64,000 bases of DNA, taken from contig NC_080541.1 in NCBI RefSeq assembly GCF_028640845.1, positions 158,976,502-159,040,501 on the forward strand, in the 5' to 3' direction. The position numbers were made by a program, and so were the translations under genes. Below the pieces are notes generated by a model. That model was not told where the DNA came from, did not search any database, and saw nothing but the letters and a program-made list of their open reading frames with translations. Shown in pieces: positions 21,617 to 31,647 of the stretch (position 1 is the stretch's first letter; each line of letters starts with the position of its first letter). Source of the stretch: Ahaetulla prasina. Its lineage: Eukaryota > Chordata > Lepidosauria > Squamata > Colubridae.

Positions 21617-23510
21617 AAACACAGACCCCACCACCTACCTAGAAAAAACCACTAAATCCAAAATAAAAGCCTCCCCCATCAGCGAAGAAATCCAACAAAG
21701 AATCATTCCCAGAGAGAAATCATCCAGATGCCCTAAACTCTATGGCCTCCCCAAGATACACAAAGAAGGAACCCCACTCAGACCCATAGTCAGCTCCATA
21801 GGCTCACCGTTACAAAACCTAGCCAAATTTCTCGCCAAACAACTACAGCCCTATGCAGAATCCATCACCTCACACGTAAAAAACTCATTCCAGTTCATAG
21901 AGATCATAAAGAAACAAAACTTACAGCCCAGCCACCTACTCGTGAGCTTTGATGTCATATCCCTCTTCACCCAAGTGCCAATCAAAGAAGCCTTGACAGC
22001 TATCCAAAACAAATATAACCCCCCCAAGCACATCCTAGATCTGACCAACCACTGTCTATCCAACACATACTTCATCTATAATGGACAAAAATACAAACAA
22101 GTAGAAGGAGCACCCATGGGATCACCCCTCTCACCTGTCATTGCCAATCTCTACATGGAACACTTTGAAACCCAAGCTCTAGAAAAATCTGATGACAACC
22201 CAAACTCTGGCTCAGATATGTAGACGATACCTTCATAATCTGGCCACACGGAAAGAAAAACTTGACAACTTCCTCACACACCTCAATAGCCTACACCCCA
22301 AAATACAGTTCACCATGGAAACAGAAGTTAATAACCAACTTCCCTTCCTGGATGTCTTAGTCTACAGAAAACCCAATGGCTCCCTAGGACACACCATCTA
22401 CCAGAAGAAAACACACACAAACCGCTATCTGCAAGCACTCTCACACCACCACCCAGCACAGATCAACTCCGTAGCCAAGACACTCATCTCCAGAACAAAA
22501 TGCTTAGCTGATGAACAACACCTAAAACCCGAACTAGACACTCTCACTAACGTACTAACATCCAATGGAATCCAAAGAAATAAGATTACCAAGCTAATCC
22601 AAAAAGAACCCCCCACTAAAATCCAACACAGAGAACAAGAAACGGCACAGCCCTCCTCCCATATATAAAAGGCACCACAGACAGAATCAGCAAGATCCTC
22701 CACAAACACAACATCAAGACAGCATTCTGCACAAACAGAAAATATCCACCATCCTAAGAAACCCCAAAGACAAAATTGAGTTAGAAAATCAAGGAGTATA
22801 TGAAATCCATGCACCGCCTGCCCCACCACATACATTGGACAAACCAACAGAAGAATAAGTGCACGCATTGAAGAACACAAGAACTCATTCAAAAAGAGGA
22901 ACTAACTTCTTCCTGGTCCAACACTTTAAAGTCACAGGACATGATATTGACTTTAAAAAGACCAGAACTATCGCCAAAACTGAACACTTTAACAACAGAA
23001 TAATCAGAGAAGCCATTGAGATAGAAAAACGCCCACACAGCATGAACAAACGAGATGACACCTCCGCCTACCAGCCATTTGAAACCGCCCTTATTGACAA
23101 ACGAGTCCCTAACACGAGGAATGACACCAGACCCACACTCACAAGGTCCACACAGGATGTCACCATCGCACATCCACCCAGAAAGCAGACCCAAACCCAC
23201 ACTGATCATAAGCACGACCAAGGACCAGAAGCCAGACCGCAGCTGCAACATTAGCCATTTCAAACCCCTCCAATCCATTCATGCAGCAGACTGACACCCA
23301 CTATGAAGATGTAGCACGACCACAAAGCCAAACAACAGCTATGCAGCTCACCAGCTCAAATCCCCCTGCAGCACAGACTAGACTGAGCACAACCAAGCCC
23401 CCACCAACACAGGACACACCCCAGCCAATCAGAGCACAGAAAACCCCATCCAATCAGAGCACAACCAAGCTCCCACCCAATCAGTTCAAACCCCACTAGC
23501 AGTTAAAAGG
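21617..23510 (+). pseudogene. Penelope-like element, copy P1 (RT onwards, frameshifted)
   Basis: Plus-strand copy starting at NTDPTTYLEK. The ORF 21585-22223 (212 aa) covers CPKLYGLPKIHKEGTPLRPI (RT fingers), VSFDVISLFTQVPIKEAL (palm motif A) and GAPMGSPLSPVIANL. A one-base change near 22195 shifts the frame before YVDD; the thumb continues at 22192-22668. GIY-YIG remnants and the tail follow with further shifts to about 23500. Bases 21617-22115 form the unpaired centre of the palindrome. ORF residues before 21617 come from the M2 side. Confidence 0.88.
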
Positions 23511-23685
23511 AAGAAACAGCTGCGATCACACATTGCTCCCAGAAGCACGAAGCTGAAGCCTGAAGATGACGAATGAGACTTCATTCGAAACATCGCCAAG
23601 ACACTTCCAATTTTACACGGAGAAAACCCGAACAACCAAAGACCTATATACAAACACCGTGAAAACCTCAGAAAACAAATATTGC
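23511..23685 (+). repeat. Penelope pseudo-LTR, inner right
   Basis: Separates P1 from P2 as in PLE tandem copies. The motif at 23568-23595 is changed (GACTTCATTCGAAACATCGC for the outer GACTTCGTCGAAACGTCGC). Confidence 0.85.
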
Positions 23686-24813
23686 ACCTCTCACGGGAGG
23701 AAATCCACCATCTGACCAGGACCTATGAAAAACTAGAAGTCCAAAGAGCTTCCATTTTATGTGACCTCGCATTCCTACGAAACTGCCGCGATCAAAATTT
23801 AATCCCCAAATGCTTCAATTGAAATTCCACTCCAACTCTGCAGCCACCAAACGCATCCTAAAAAGAACAGAATTGGCCTTAATCAGAAATGAACTTCACA
23901 CAAAAGATTCCTCCTAGATCAAATCAACAAAGATCTCCTCACACTTCACCTCAGACTCAGCAACAAGATGCACCCTGCACTTTGGGACAAATCCAAACAA
24001 CTTGCCGTCTGGAGGCGAAACACAGACCACCCTCAAGACAGACACGCACACCAACAAACTCAAGACTACAAGAACGCCAGAAACAAACCCTCCACCCTCA
24101 CAGCAACACATGAAACAAACAGTGCATAACATCTCAGATAGGATCCTCACCAAAGCTGAAACCGATGTCCTTTCCAAAGGATTCAACTTTGCAGTCACTC
24201 CCAAAATACATCCCCACCGAAACCATTATATGCGGAGTTGAAACCAGCCTGACCAAAATCAACTCCGATGACGCTAACAAAATCAGACTCGAGATCTCCA
24301 ACATCCTCTGCAGCAGCAAGCCACCCAAAAGCAACTTACCCAAAGAGGAACAGACAGCACTACTTAACCTGAAAAAAGATACCAGCATAATAATCCTACC
24401 AGCAGACAAGGGCAACGCCACTGTGGTTATGAACACATCTGACTACCAAACCAAATTAACCAACCTACTCCAAGACCCTGCATACAAGCCCCTAAACACA
24501 GACCCCACCACCTACCTAGAAAACCACTAGATCCAAAATAAAAGCCTCCCCATCAGCGAAGAAATCCAACAAAGAATCATTCCCAGAGAAATCATCCAGA
24601 TGCCCTAAGCTCTATGGCCTCCCAAGATACACAAAGAAGGAACCCCCACTCAGACCCATAGTCAGCTCCATAGGCTCACCTCTACAAAACCTAGCCAAAT
24701 TTCTCGCCAAACAACTACAGCCCTATGCAGAATCCATCACCTCACACGTAAAAAACTCATTCCAGTTCATAGAGATCATAAAGAAACAAAACTTACAGCC
24801 CAGCGACCTACTC
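23686..24813 (+). pseudogene. Penelope-like element P2, N-terminal and RT finger region
   Basis: The N-terminal PLE region follows the inner pLTR: KQILHLSREEIHHLTRTYEK, FHSNSAATKRILKRTELAL, MHPALWDKSKQLAV. The ORF at 24165-24530 holds IICGVETSLTKI and IIILPADKGNATVVM. The frame breaks repeatedly, e.g. near 24205 and 24525 relative to the sister copies, so it is not continuous with the ORF that starts at 24814. Confidence 0.87.
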
Positions 24814-25986
24814 GTGAGCTTTGATGTCATATCCCTCTTCACCCAAGTGCCAATCAAAGAAGCCTTGACAGCTATCCAAAACAAATATAACCCCCCCAAG
24901 CACATCCTAGATCTGACCAACCACTGCCTATCCAACACATACTTCATCTATAATGGACAAAAATACAAACAAGTAGAAGGAGCACCCATGGGATCACCCC
25001 TCTCACCTGTCATTGCCAATCTCTACATGGAACACTTTGAAACCCAAGCACTAGAAAAATCTGATCACAAACCCAAACTCTGGCTCAGATATGTAGACGA
25101 TACCTTCATAATCTGGCCACACGGGAAAGAAAAACTTGACAACTTCCTCACACACCTCAATAGCCTACACCCCAAAATACAGTTCACCATGGAAACAGAA
25201 GTTAATAACCAACTTCCCTTCCTGGATGTCTTAGTCTACAGAAAACCCAATGGCTCCCTAGGACACACCATCTACCAGAAGAAAACACACACAAACCGCT
25301 ATCTGCACGCACTCTCACACCACCACCCAGCACAGATCAACTCCGTAGCCAAGACACTCATCTCCAGAACAAAATGCTTAGCTGATGAACAACACCTAAA
25401 AACCGAACTAGACACTCTCACTAACATACTAACATCCAATGGATTCCAAAGAAATAAGATTACCAAGCTAATCCAAAAAGAACCCCCCACTAAAATCCAA
25501 GACAGAGAGCAAGAAAATGGCACAGCCCTCCTCCCATATATAAAAGGCACCACAGACAGAATCAGCAAGATCCTCCACAAACACAACATCAAGACAGCAT
25601 TCTGCATAAACAGAAAAATATCCACCATCCTAAGAAACCCCAAAGACAAAATTGAGTTAGAAAATCAAGGAGTATATGAAATCCCATGCACCGCCTGCCC
25701 CACCACATATATTGGACAAACCAACAGAAGAATAAGTGCACGCATTGAAGAACACAAGAACTCAGTCAAAAAAGAGGAACCAACTTCTTCCCTGGTCCAA
25801 CACTTTAAAGTCACAGGACATGATATTGATTTTAAAAAGACCAGAACTATCGCCAAAACTGAACACTTTAACAACAGAATAATCAGAGAAGCCATTGAGA
25901 TAGAAAAACGCCCACACAGCATGAACAAACGAGATGATACCTCCCGCCTACCAGCCATTTGGAAACCCGCACTTATTGACAAATGA
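24814..25986 (+). CDS. Penelope-like element P2: RT palm/thumb plus GIY-YIG endonuclease ORF
   Basis: Longest coding stretch in the window (390 aa). The RT part starts at palm motif A (SFDVISLFTQVP, residues 2-13), then GAPMGSPLSPVIANLYMEHF (57-76), catalytic YVDD (93-96) and the thumb with LPFLDVLVYRKPNGS. The endonuclease has GVYEIPC (286-292), a Cys pair C292/C295 consistent with the zinc-finger insert of PLE endonucleases, TYIGQT (298-303), Arg310, EEH (312-314) and a downstream Glu in NRIIREAIEIE. It ends ...KPALIDK at 25986. The first ATG is internal to the RT, so this is the 3' part of a larger ORF whose 5' part is frameshifted upstream. The GIY-YIG domain looks complete. Whether any copy is active cannot be told. 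Confidence 0.93.
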   Translation: MSFDVISLFTQVPIKEALTAIQNKYNPPKHILDLTNHCLSNTYFIYNGQKYKQVEGAPMGSPLSPVIANLYMEHFETQALEKSDHKPKLWLRYVDDTFIIWPHGKEKLDNFLTHLNSLHPKIQFTMETEVNNQLPFLDVLVYRKPNGSLGHTIYQKKTHTNRYLHALSHHHPAQINSVAKTLISRTKCLADEQHLKTELDTLTNILTSNGFQRNKITKLIQKEPPTKIQDREQENGTALLPYIKGTTDRISKILHKHNIKTAFCINRKISTILRNPKDKIELENQGVYEIPCTACPTTYIGQTNRRISARIEEHKNSVKKEEPTSSLVQHFKVTGHDIDFKKTRTIAKTEHFNNRIIREAIEIEKRPHSMNKRDDTSRLPAIWKPALIDK

Positions 25987-26390
25987 GTCCCTAACACAAG
26001 GAATGACACCAGAACCACACTCACGAGGTCCACACAGGATGTCACCACCACACATCCACCCAGAAAGCAGACCCAAACCCACACTGATCATAAAGCACGA
26101 CCAAGGACCAGAAGCCAGACCGCAGCTGCAACATTAGCCATTTCAAACCCCTCCAATCCAGACATGCAGCAGACTGACACCCACTATGAAGATGTAGCAT
26201 GACCACAAAGCCAAACAACAGCTATGCAGCTCACCAGCTCAAATCCCCCTGCAGCACAGACTAGACTGAGCACAACCAAGCCCCCACCAACACAGGACAC
26301 CCCCAGCCAATCAGAGCACAGAAAAACCCCCATCCAATCAGAGCACAACCAAGCTCCCACCCAATCAGTTCAAACCCCCACTAGCAGTTA
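25987..26390 (+). pseudogene. Penelope C-terminal Pro/Thr-rich tail region
   Basis: Downstream of the endonuclease stop, the sequence is homologous to the tails of the other copies. It translates in pieces as a low-complexity Pro/Thr/Gln-rich stretch (repeats of NQSTKKPP type). Whether this tail was ever translated as part of the enzyme is unclear. Confidence 0.6.
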
Positions 26391-26530
26391 AAAGGAAGAA
26401 ACAGCTGCGATCACACATTGCTCCCAGAAGCACGAAGCTGAAGCCTGAAGATGACGAATGAGACTTCGTCGAAACGTCGCCAAGACACTTCCAATTTTAC
26501 ACGGGAGAAAACCCGAACAACCAAAGACCT
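26391..26530 (+). repeat. Penelope pseudo-LTR, outer right
   Basis: pLTR ending ...CCGAACAACCAAAGACCT directly at the TSD. It has the best-preserved motif: stem GACGAA (26453-26458), loop TGAGAC, stem TTCGTC (26465-26470), then GAAACGTC (26471-26478). Confidence 0.88.
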
Positions 26531-26689
26531 AGTTACATTATACTGTATACATTTTACTGACATTTTATGATGATGATTGATTCACAGTCAGCCAGATGTT
26601 TAGGTTGGATTTAGCATTTTATCCACCCATTGACTCCTTCCCAAGGACCCAGGATAATCAGATGCTGTTTGATGGTGTTAAAGATATTG

Positions 26690-27270
26690 TCACAGAGGGC
26701 AAGCTGTTCTAAGTAAAGCTGCCTTTTGCAATTGACTGATGGTGATTTTGTGAGTGTCAATGTTGTTCAAGCCCTGCTCCAGATGTTGCAGAATTGCACC
26801 GCGGAGACCTATTAGTACCATCTTTGCTTTCTTTTGCCACAACCATTTTACTTCTATTTGCAGATCTTTGCATTTTTCGATTTTATCCAGTACTTTTTCT
26901 TCTATTCTGCCTTCTCCAGCTACTGCCACGTTCACTACCCAATCCATACTTTATTGTCTTTCTTATCCACAATTTTTAAGTCTGGAGTATTATATGGTAG
27001 GTGCTTGTCTGTTTGAATTTTGATATACCAAAGTTTCTTCATTTTCTATTACTTGTCTATTTTGTGCTCCAACCAGTTCTTGCTTGCAGGAATGTGGTAT
27101 TTCTTGCAAGTATTCCAATGCTCTAGTATTGCTATTTTGTCATGCCATAGTTTGTAATCAGTTTATATGATCTTTGTAATCAGTTTATATGATCTTCTTG
27201 CAGCAGCTAACCAGGTGGTTCACTGTTTCTACAGCTGCTTTGCAGAGATGGCATTTGCTGACTGTTGGTG
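26690..27270 (-). pseudogene. R2/R4 (Dong)-like LINE C-terminal remnant
   Basis: On the minus strand a Cys/His cluster, CHLCKAAVETVNHLVSCC (near 27205-27258), has the C-x2-C-x8-H-x3-C spacing of the zinc knuckle at the C-terminus of R2/R4-group LINE proteins. It is followed by IQTDKHLPYNTPDLKIVDKK-like residues and an ORF (26690-26947) with VLDKIEKCKDLQIEVKWLWQ and HKITISQLQKAALLRTA. Several frameshifts and stops. Upstream minus-strand DNA to about 27560 may be part of it but is not recognisable. Clade name is tentative. Confidence 0.55.
27149..27196 (+). repeat. Short tandem duplication (about 23 bp x 2)
   Basis: GTAATCAGTTTATATGATCT occurs twice in direct succession inside the LINE remnant. 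Confidence 0.9.
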
Positions 27271-27559
27271 TTTTCTAAAGTTAGTTTTCTATGCATTTGT
27301 TCTTAAGGCTTAATCTTGTGAAGCCAGAAAATTAGTAATAGTAATTTGACTATGCAGAGACAGTCCAATCCATTTTTCCAAGGCACATCCAGGGTTCTCA
27401 GTGGTAGTCTTGAGGATATTTTGTCTTGATCATTTGTTTCTTCTGAAGCATAATTTAAGAACTGCAGGAGAAGGCCTGGAGTTAAAATAGGGATCAGCCT
27501 ACAATCCCTACATAGCCACAAGCGAACTAAATCCATATATATGTAATACCACGATCACA

Positions 27560-28300
27560 GCAAATTGACAAATGATGTTCTTTCAAGGATGGTCTTGAAG
27601 TGGGATAGCAAAGAGATAGAGCCATCTCCTGAAATGTCGCAAGCAAGTACAGGTTTCAGCACGATGGAATACAAAAATTATTATTGTTGCTGTTCTTCTT
27701 GTTTTTGATGTTACAAAGAAATTAACTGATGTTTTCTCTCTGGCATAAATTGCACATCTGATTTTATTTCTGATGTTCATGGGATGGGGCAAGAATTTAA
27801 TGGAAGAATAGTCCATTATTAATGGAATAATAGTCCTCCTAAGGATCCATCTTAGCCCACATTTTATTTCTCCCATAGCATTGGTTCCATATTTGGGACC
27901 ATTGTTATAGATAACACCAACTCTACAAATTTGTCTAATCCTCTTTTAAAGCCATCCTCATTATTGATTACCATTACACCTTCTCTTCAAGCAGTGATGT
28001 GCTGGGTAATCTATAACAACCGACTGTGCCAGCTCCATAGTTGCTACCACTACCTGATTGGCTTGCATGACAGCAGGGTTCAGATTTACTCTCAACAGCT
28101 CAAAAAAATTCAAGAAAATGTTAACAATCTCTTGCAAGCTGGTATGAGCCAACTTCAACCACACCACTGATTTCAAGTCTCCATTTCTAAAAAAAAACAA
28201 AAAAAAAAGCAGCTTTGTTGCTTCACTTCAGACCACTACTGGAACGTCCTACAACTCTTGCAGTATTCAGAAGAGGCTTCTGTGTGTGCATGGCACATAC
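27560..28300. other. Unassigned DNA
   Basis: No gene or repeat I can name with confidence. An A-rich run lies at 28190-28209. Confidence 0.5.
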
Positions 28301-28302
28301 AG

Positions 28303-28304
28303 GA

Positions 28305-28403
<99 letters not shown>

Positions 28404-28460
28404 CATCCATCCATCCGTTTGTTTATTTGTTTGTTTGTTTGTTTGTTTGTTTGTTTGTTT
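28303..28460 (+). repeat. Compound tetranucleotide microsatellite (ATCT)n-(CCAT)n-(GTTT)n
   Basis: About 25 ATCT units, a few CCAT units, then about ten GTTT/GTTTG units. The GTTT part is the reverse-strand tail of the adjacent minus-strand LINE. Confidence 0.95.
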
Positions 28461-29335
28461 TTGTCAATCATATATAAGATAACAGGTAAAAGTATAAACA
28501 TAATTTGGATACATGAAAAGAGTAAATAAAAAGGAATATTAGGACAGGGAAGGTAGGCACGGAGGTGCACTTATGCACACCCCTTACAGATCTCTTAGGA
28601 ATGGGGTGAGGTCAACAATAGACAGTTTAAGCTTAACATTTTGGGGGTTTGGGGAAGAAACTGCAGAGTCAGGTAGTGCATTCCAGGCATTCACCACCCT
28701 CATACTGAAGTCATATTTTCTGCAATCAAGTTGCAGTGGCTCAGCAGACTAAGTCTGTCTGTTATTAACACAGCTGCTTGTAATTACTGCAAGTTCAAGT
28801 CCCACCAGGTCCAAGGTTGACTCAACCTTCCATCCTTTATAAGGTAGGTAAAATGAGGACCCAGATTGTAATAAATGGCAATAAATGTTGACTTTGTATA
28901 TAATATACAAATGGATGAAGACTATTGCTTAACACTGTGTAAGCCGCCCTGAGTCTTCGGAGAAGGGCGGGATATAAATTCAAATTAAAAAAAAAAGTTT
29001 GGAGTGGTTTACCTTGAGTTTGTATCTATTATTTTCTCGTGTATTGTTATGGTTGAAGCTGAAGTAGTCATTGACAGGTAGGACATTGTGATAGATAATT
29101 CTATGTATTATGCTTAAATCAGATTGAAGTCTGCGTAGTTCTAAATTGTCTAAACCCAAAATCTGGTGTCTGGTGGCATAAGGTATTTTATTGCGAGCAG
29201 AGGAGTGGAGGACTCTTCTTGTGAATGTCTCTGGACTCTCTCAATTGTATTTATGTCCGATATGCAGTGCGGGTTCCAGTCAGATGAGCTGTATTCAAGG
29301 ATTGATCTAGCAAATTTACTTCCAGCATTTCCGTG
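28461..29335 (-). mobile_element. CR1/jockey-group LINE 3' part, interrupted by a SINE
   Basis: Minus-strand LINE of the family seen best at 49511-50612: conserved non-coding block around TAGGCACGGAGGTGCACTTA, then frame remnants including ILEYSSSDWNPHCISDINTI (ORF 29150-29416). The SINE at 28733-28996 splits it at AAGTT. Frames are broken throughout. Confidence 0.8.
28733..28996 (+). mobile_element. tRNA-derived SINE with CR1-like 3' tail
   Basis: tRNA-like head with box A near GTGGCTCAGCAGACTAAG and box B AAGTTCAAGTCCC, central CAAGGTTGACTCAACCTTCC, and a 3' end CCGCCCTGAGTCTTCGGAG plus AAGGGCGGGATATAAAT. That end matches the hairpin end of the CR1 LINE at 7946-7980. A-rich tail; flanks share AAGTT. 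Other copies: 31648-31913 and 34119-34386. Confidence 0.85.
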
Positions 29336-29440
29336 AGGAGCTGGGTATGCTGAAGCAGGCCCAAGAAATACTGTAAACTCCTCAGGAAACTGTTTCTTTG
29401 GATTGCTATGACTCAAGAAGGCTAACTACAACAGCTTTGT

Positions 29441-29606
29441 GGTTGAGACAGTTTGGTGTAGTAGTTAAGGGATCAGGCTAGAAACTGAGACTGTTAGTTC
29501 TAGTCTCACCTCAGGTACAAAGCCGATTGAAGGATCTTGGCCCAGTCACTTGCCTTCAATTCCCAGGAAGCAGGCAAGGGCAAACAACTTCTGCAAATCT
29601 TGCCAA
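29441..29606 (+). mobile_element. Sauria-type tRNA SINE, 5' part
   Basis: CAGTTTGGTGTAGTAGTTAA (box A region), GCTAGAAACTGAGACTG, GTTCTAGTCTC (box B) and CTTGGCCCAGTCACTTGCCT match the Sauria SINE as I know it. It continues at 30402-30477 after the L1/LTR insertion. Confidence 0.82.
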
Positions 29607-29793
29607 TGAAAGAAATTAAAGAGAAAGAGGATACAGAATATTATAAGGTCTGGTACAAATGGTACAAATGGTTAGAAAATAGATAAAATAAGAAAATTGA
29701 ACAATCAAGGTAAAATGTAGATGAAATAAAGAATGGTAGATAAATAAAAGTAGAGTAAGATAGAATTAAAATATGTGTAAATAATAGGAAAGG
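29607..29793 (+). mobile_element. L1-like LINE 3' fragment, left part
   Basis: A-rich fragment inserted in the Sauria SINE. The 12-bp TSD AAATCTTGCCAA is at 29595-29606 and 30402-30413. It contains no intact frame. Called L1-like because of the A-rich end AAAAATAAAAAACTTT (right part) and the long TSD. Confidence 0.6.
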
Positions 29794-30297
29794 TGTCGTG
29801 TCCCACTCCTCCGCTGACGGCCGGGTTGGGGAAGTCCATATCAGTCGTGCCTCTGTAGCTCTGCCAAAGTCCTAGCAAAGTCCTCAAGGCAGGCAGGAGA
29901 CCAGGAAGTGACTTCAGCAAGATATGTTTAGACTTTGCCTGACTCAGAGAATGCCAGAAAGCAGATCCTTTATATAGGCCATGGGGTGTGCTTCATGACT
30001 CAGCACTTATCCAGGCCTGCCCCTCCCTTCTTTTTGTTGACGCCGCCTATCAATCATCCAGCTGTTGGCAATTCACATTCCTCAGGCTCACATGCTGTGG
30101 GGGAGGGGTCTAGTTGCTCCATTTGCCTGGGCATGGAGCCAGGGCTGGGGGCTGGAGGCACGTCAGGCCCTTCGTCTTGCTCGGCCTGTCTGGGCATGGT
30201 GCCATGGCTGGGGCCTGGAGGCATGCCAGGACATTCTTCAGCATTCGGCAGGAGATAAGAGGGACCCGGCTACGGGGAAAGCGAGCGAGACACAACA
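29794..30297 (-). mobile_element. Solo LTR, reverse orientation
   Basis: 504-bp TG...CA element, second copy of the LTR at 15008-15581, with a perfect 5-bp TSD AAAGG (29789-29793 and 30298-30302). The TATA box is on the minus strand at 29969-29979. It carries two of the GC-rich internal units where the other copy has three. No internal coding region. Confidence 0.93.
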
Positions 30298-30401
30298 AAA
30301 GGACTGTCTTGAATAGCTGATAAACAATGATATCTATATAAATGTTATATGTTTTGTCTTTCGTTTTAATGTGTTTTAAAAATAAAAAACTTTAAACCTG
30401 A
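30298..30401 (+). mobile_element. L1-like LINE 3' fragment, right part
   Basis: Continuation of the fragment after the LTR, ending in the A-rich 3' terminus just before the SINE TSD. Confidence 0.6.
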
Positions 30402-30477
30402 AAATCTTGCCAAGGAAACTGCAAGGATTGGTCCAGGCAGTCCCCAGGAATGAACCTTGACTCAAAAGCACAAGACA
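30402..30477 (+). mobile_element. Sauria-type SINE, 3' part
   Basis: AAATCTTGCCAAGGAAACTG, GGTCCAGGCAGTC and TTGACTCAAAAGCAC complete the SINE begun at 29441. Confidence 0.8.
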
Positions 30478-31457
30478 TAGTAAAAGCACCTGCACCAAGC
30501 AAATCTCAGCAATATCACACCGGACAAACATACATTAGCAGGTCAGGCCAGTTGTGCAGAAACATGCCTTGCACATTTTACATTTCTTTTTAATACCTTT
30601 TTATGTTAAAAAGTAATTGTGATAATTAACACTGCACCAAATGAGAGTGCTTGGATAAGACATAAGTGAAAACTGGTGTGCAGGTTATGACTAGGTGGAA
30701 AGAATACATTACTGCTGCTTTTGTTGCAGAAGTATTTGAAATATCCCTTTGTTGATTTAATTTTAGCGGGTTTGAGTGGAAGATAACTGTGTGTACACTT
30801 GCTGGATTTATATTGTTTTGCTCTGCCCAAGCCAGCTTTGCTCTTTGTCAATTTCAGTATTTATCTACTTATTTTTTTTTTATTCCACTGAACATTGAGC
30901 AACAGCATTGCAAAAGACAGGGGCTTGTTATTTTATATACAATTGATTTATTCTTTCTTAGACTTGGGGATAATCCAAGTTAGAAACTGACATACGTGCA
31001 GATCATGACTGGGTTTACATTCAGTTTCACACCATTGCTATGCTGCCATTAAACTGGAATAAATATTGTTATACTTCAAAAGATCTATGTGAATATAATA
31101 AATAATGGATTTTTTTTTGTTTAAACTTGGATGACTGTGGCAGAATGTAGTCTGGATTCCCAGGAGGGAGGGGCTACATTCCAGAGAGTAAAGAGGCAGT
31201 GAAATATGGAAAGTTTGGTCAAGAAGAAAAGAGTTAAAATGACTCTTCCCTAGCTATTACCAAAATATAACTATAGTGGTGAAAATAGTTGATTTAGATT
31301 GGCAAGATTTCTGTATATAGGTGAAGAACAGTAAGGGAAACTGCTCAGAAGGAACTCCATTTGTCTTTCTTGGTTCTTGGGACCTGACAATCGTCACACC
31401 ATCTTTCCTACTTCCTAGAATATCTATGCAATAGCCACGGAACTTGCAAGAGTTGTG
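30478..31457. other. Unassigned DNA
   Basis: No recognisable feature. Only short open frames without known domains. Confidence 0.5.
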
Positions 31458-31465
31458 ATCCTTCC

Positions 31466-31602
31466 CAGTGGTGGGATTCAAGTAATTTAACAACCGGTTC
31501 TCTGCCCTAATGATTTCTTCCAACAACCAGTTCACCAAACTGCTCAGAAAGTTAACAACCGGTTCTCCCGAAGTGGCGCGAACTGGCTGAATCCCACCAC
31601 TG
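31466..31602. mobile_element. hAT-like MITE (family F2), 137 bp
   Basis: 15-bp TIRs CAGTGGTGGGATTCA / TGAATCCCACCACTG and a perfect 8-bp TSD ATCCTTCC (31458-31465 and 31603-31610). An 8-bp TSD fits the hAT superfamily. The interior has AACAACCGGTTCTC twice. No transposase. Confidence 0.93.
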
Positions 31603-31647
31603 ATCCTTCCCCTTCTCTTCTTTAAATTCTACTTTTCTTCCAGGAAC

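Larger units (their letters stand above)
17215..26530. mobile_element. Head-to-head palindromic Penelope-like element dimer
   Basis: 9316 bp flanked by a perfect 12-bp TSD, AGTTACATTATA, at 17203-17214 and 26531-26542. The left arm (17215-21616) is the reverse complement of the right arm (22116-26530), separated by a 499-bp single-copy centre (21617-22115). Each arm holds, from the outside in, a pseudo-LTR (pLTR), C-terminal tail, GIY-YIG endonuclease, RT and N-terminal region of one element, then the pLTR, tail, endonuclease and part of the RT of a second. The left end extends 37 bp further into the pLTR than the right end. PLEs are known for tandem and inverted partial copies; a symmetrical dimer inside one TSD is unusual. 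Confidence 0.93.

Noticed and set aside
17215..26530. Pure assembly artefact (fold-back read) as the explanation of the palindrome
   Set aside because: A perfect 12-bp TSD encloses the complete structure and the two ends stop at different pLTR positions, which a simple fold-back would not give; not excluded until reads are checked.
28303..28405. Regular repeat that could suggest a CRISPR-like array
   Set aside because: Units are 4 bp with no spacers; a plain microsatellite in a eukaryotic context.
28215..28529. Repeated YLSI open frames that look like a membrane protein
   Set aside because: Translation of (ATCT)n in three frames; not a gene.
28733..28810. Possible tRNA gene (box A and box B spacing)
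   Set aside because: Followed by a SINE body and CR1-like tail and present in three copies; the acceptor stem does not close.
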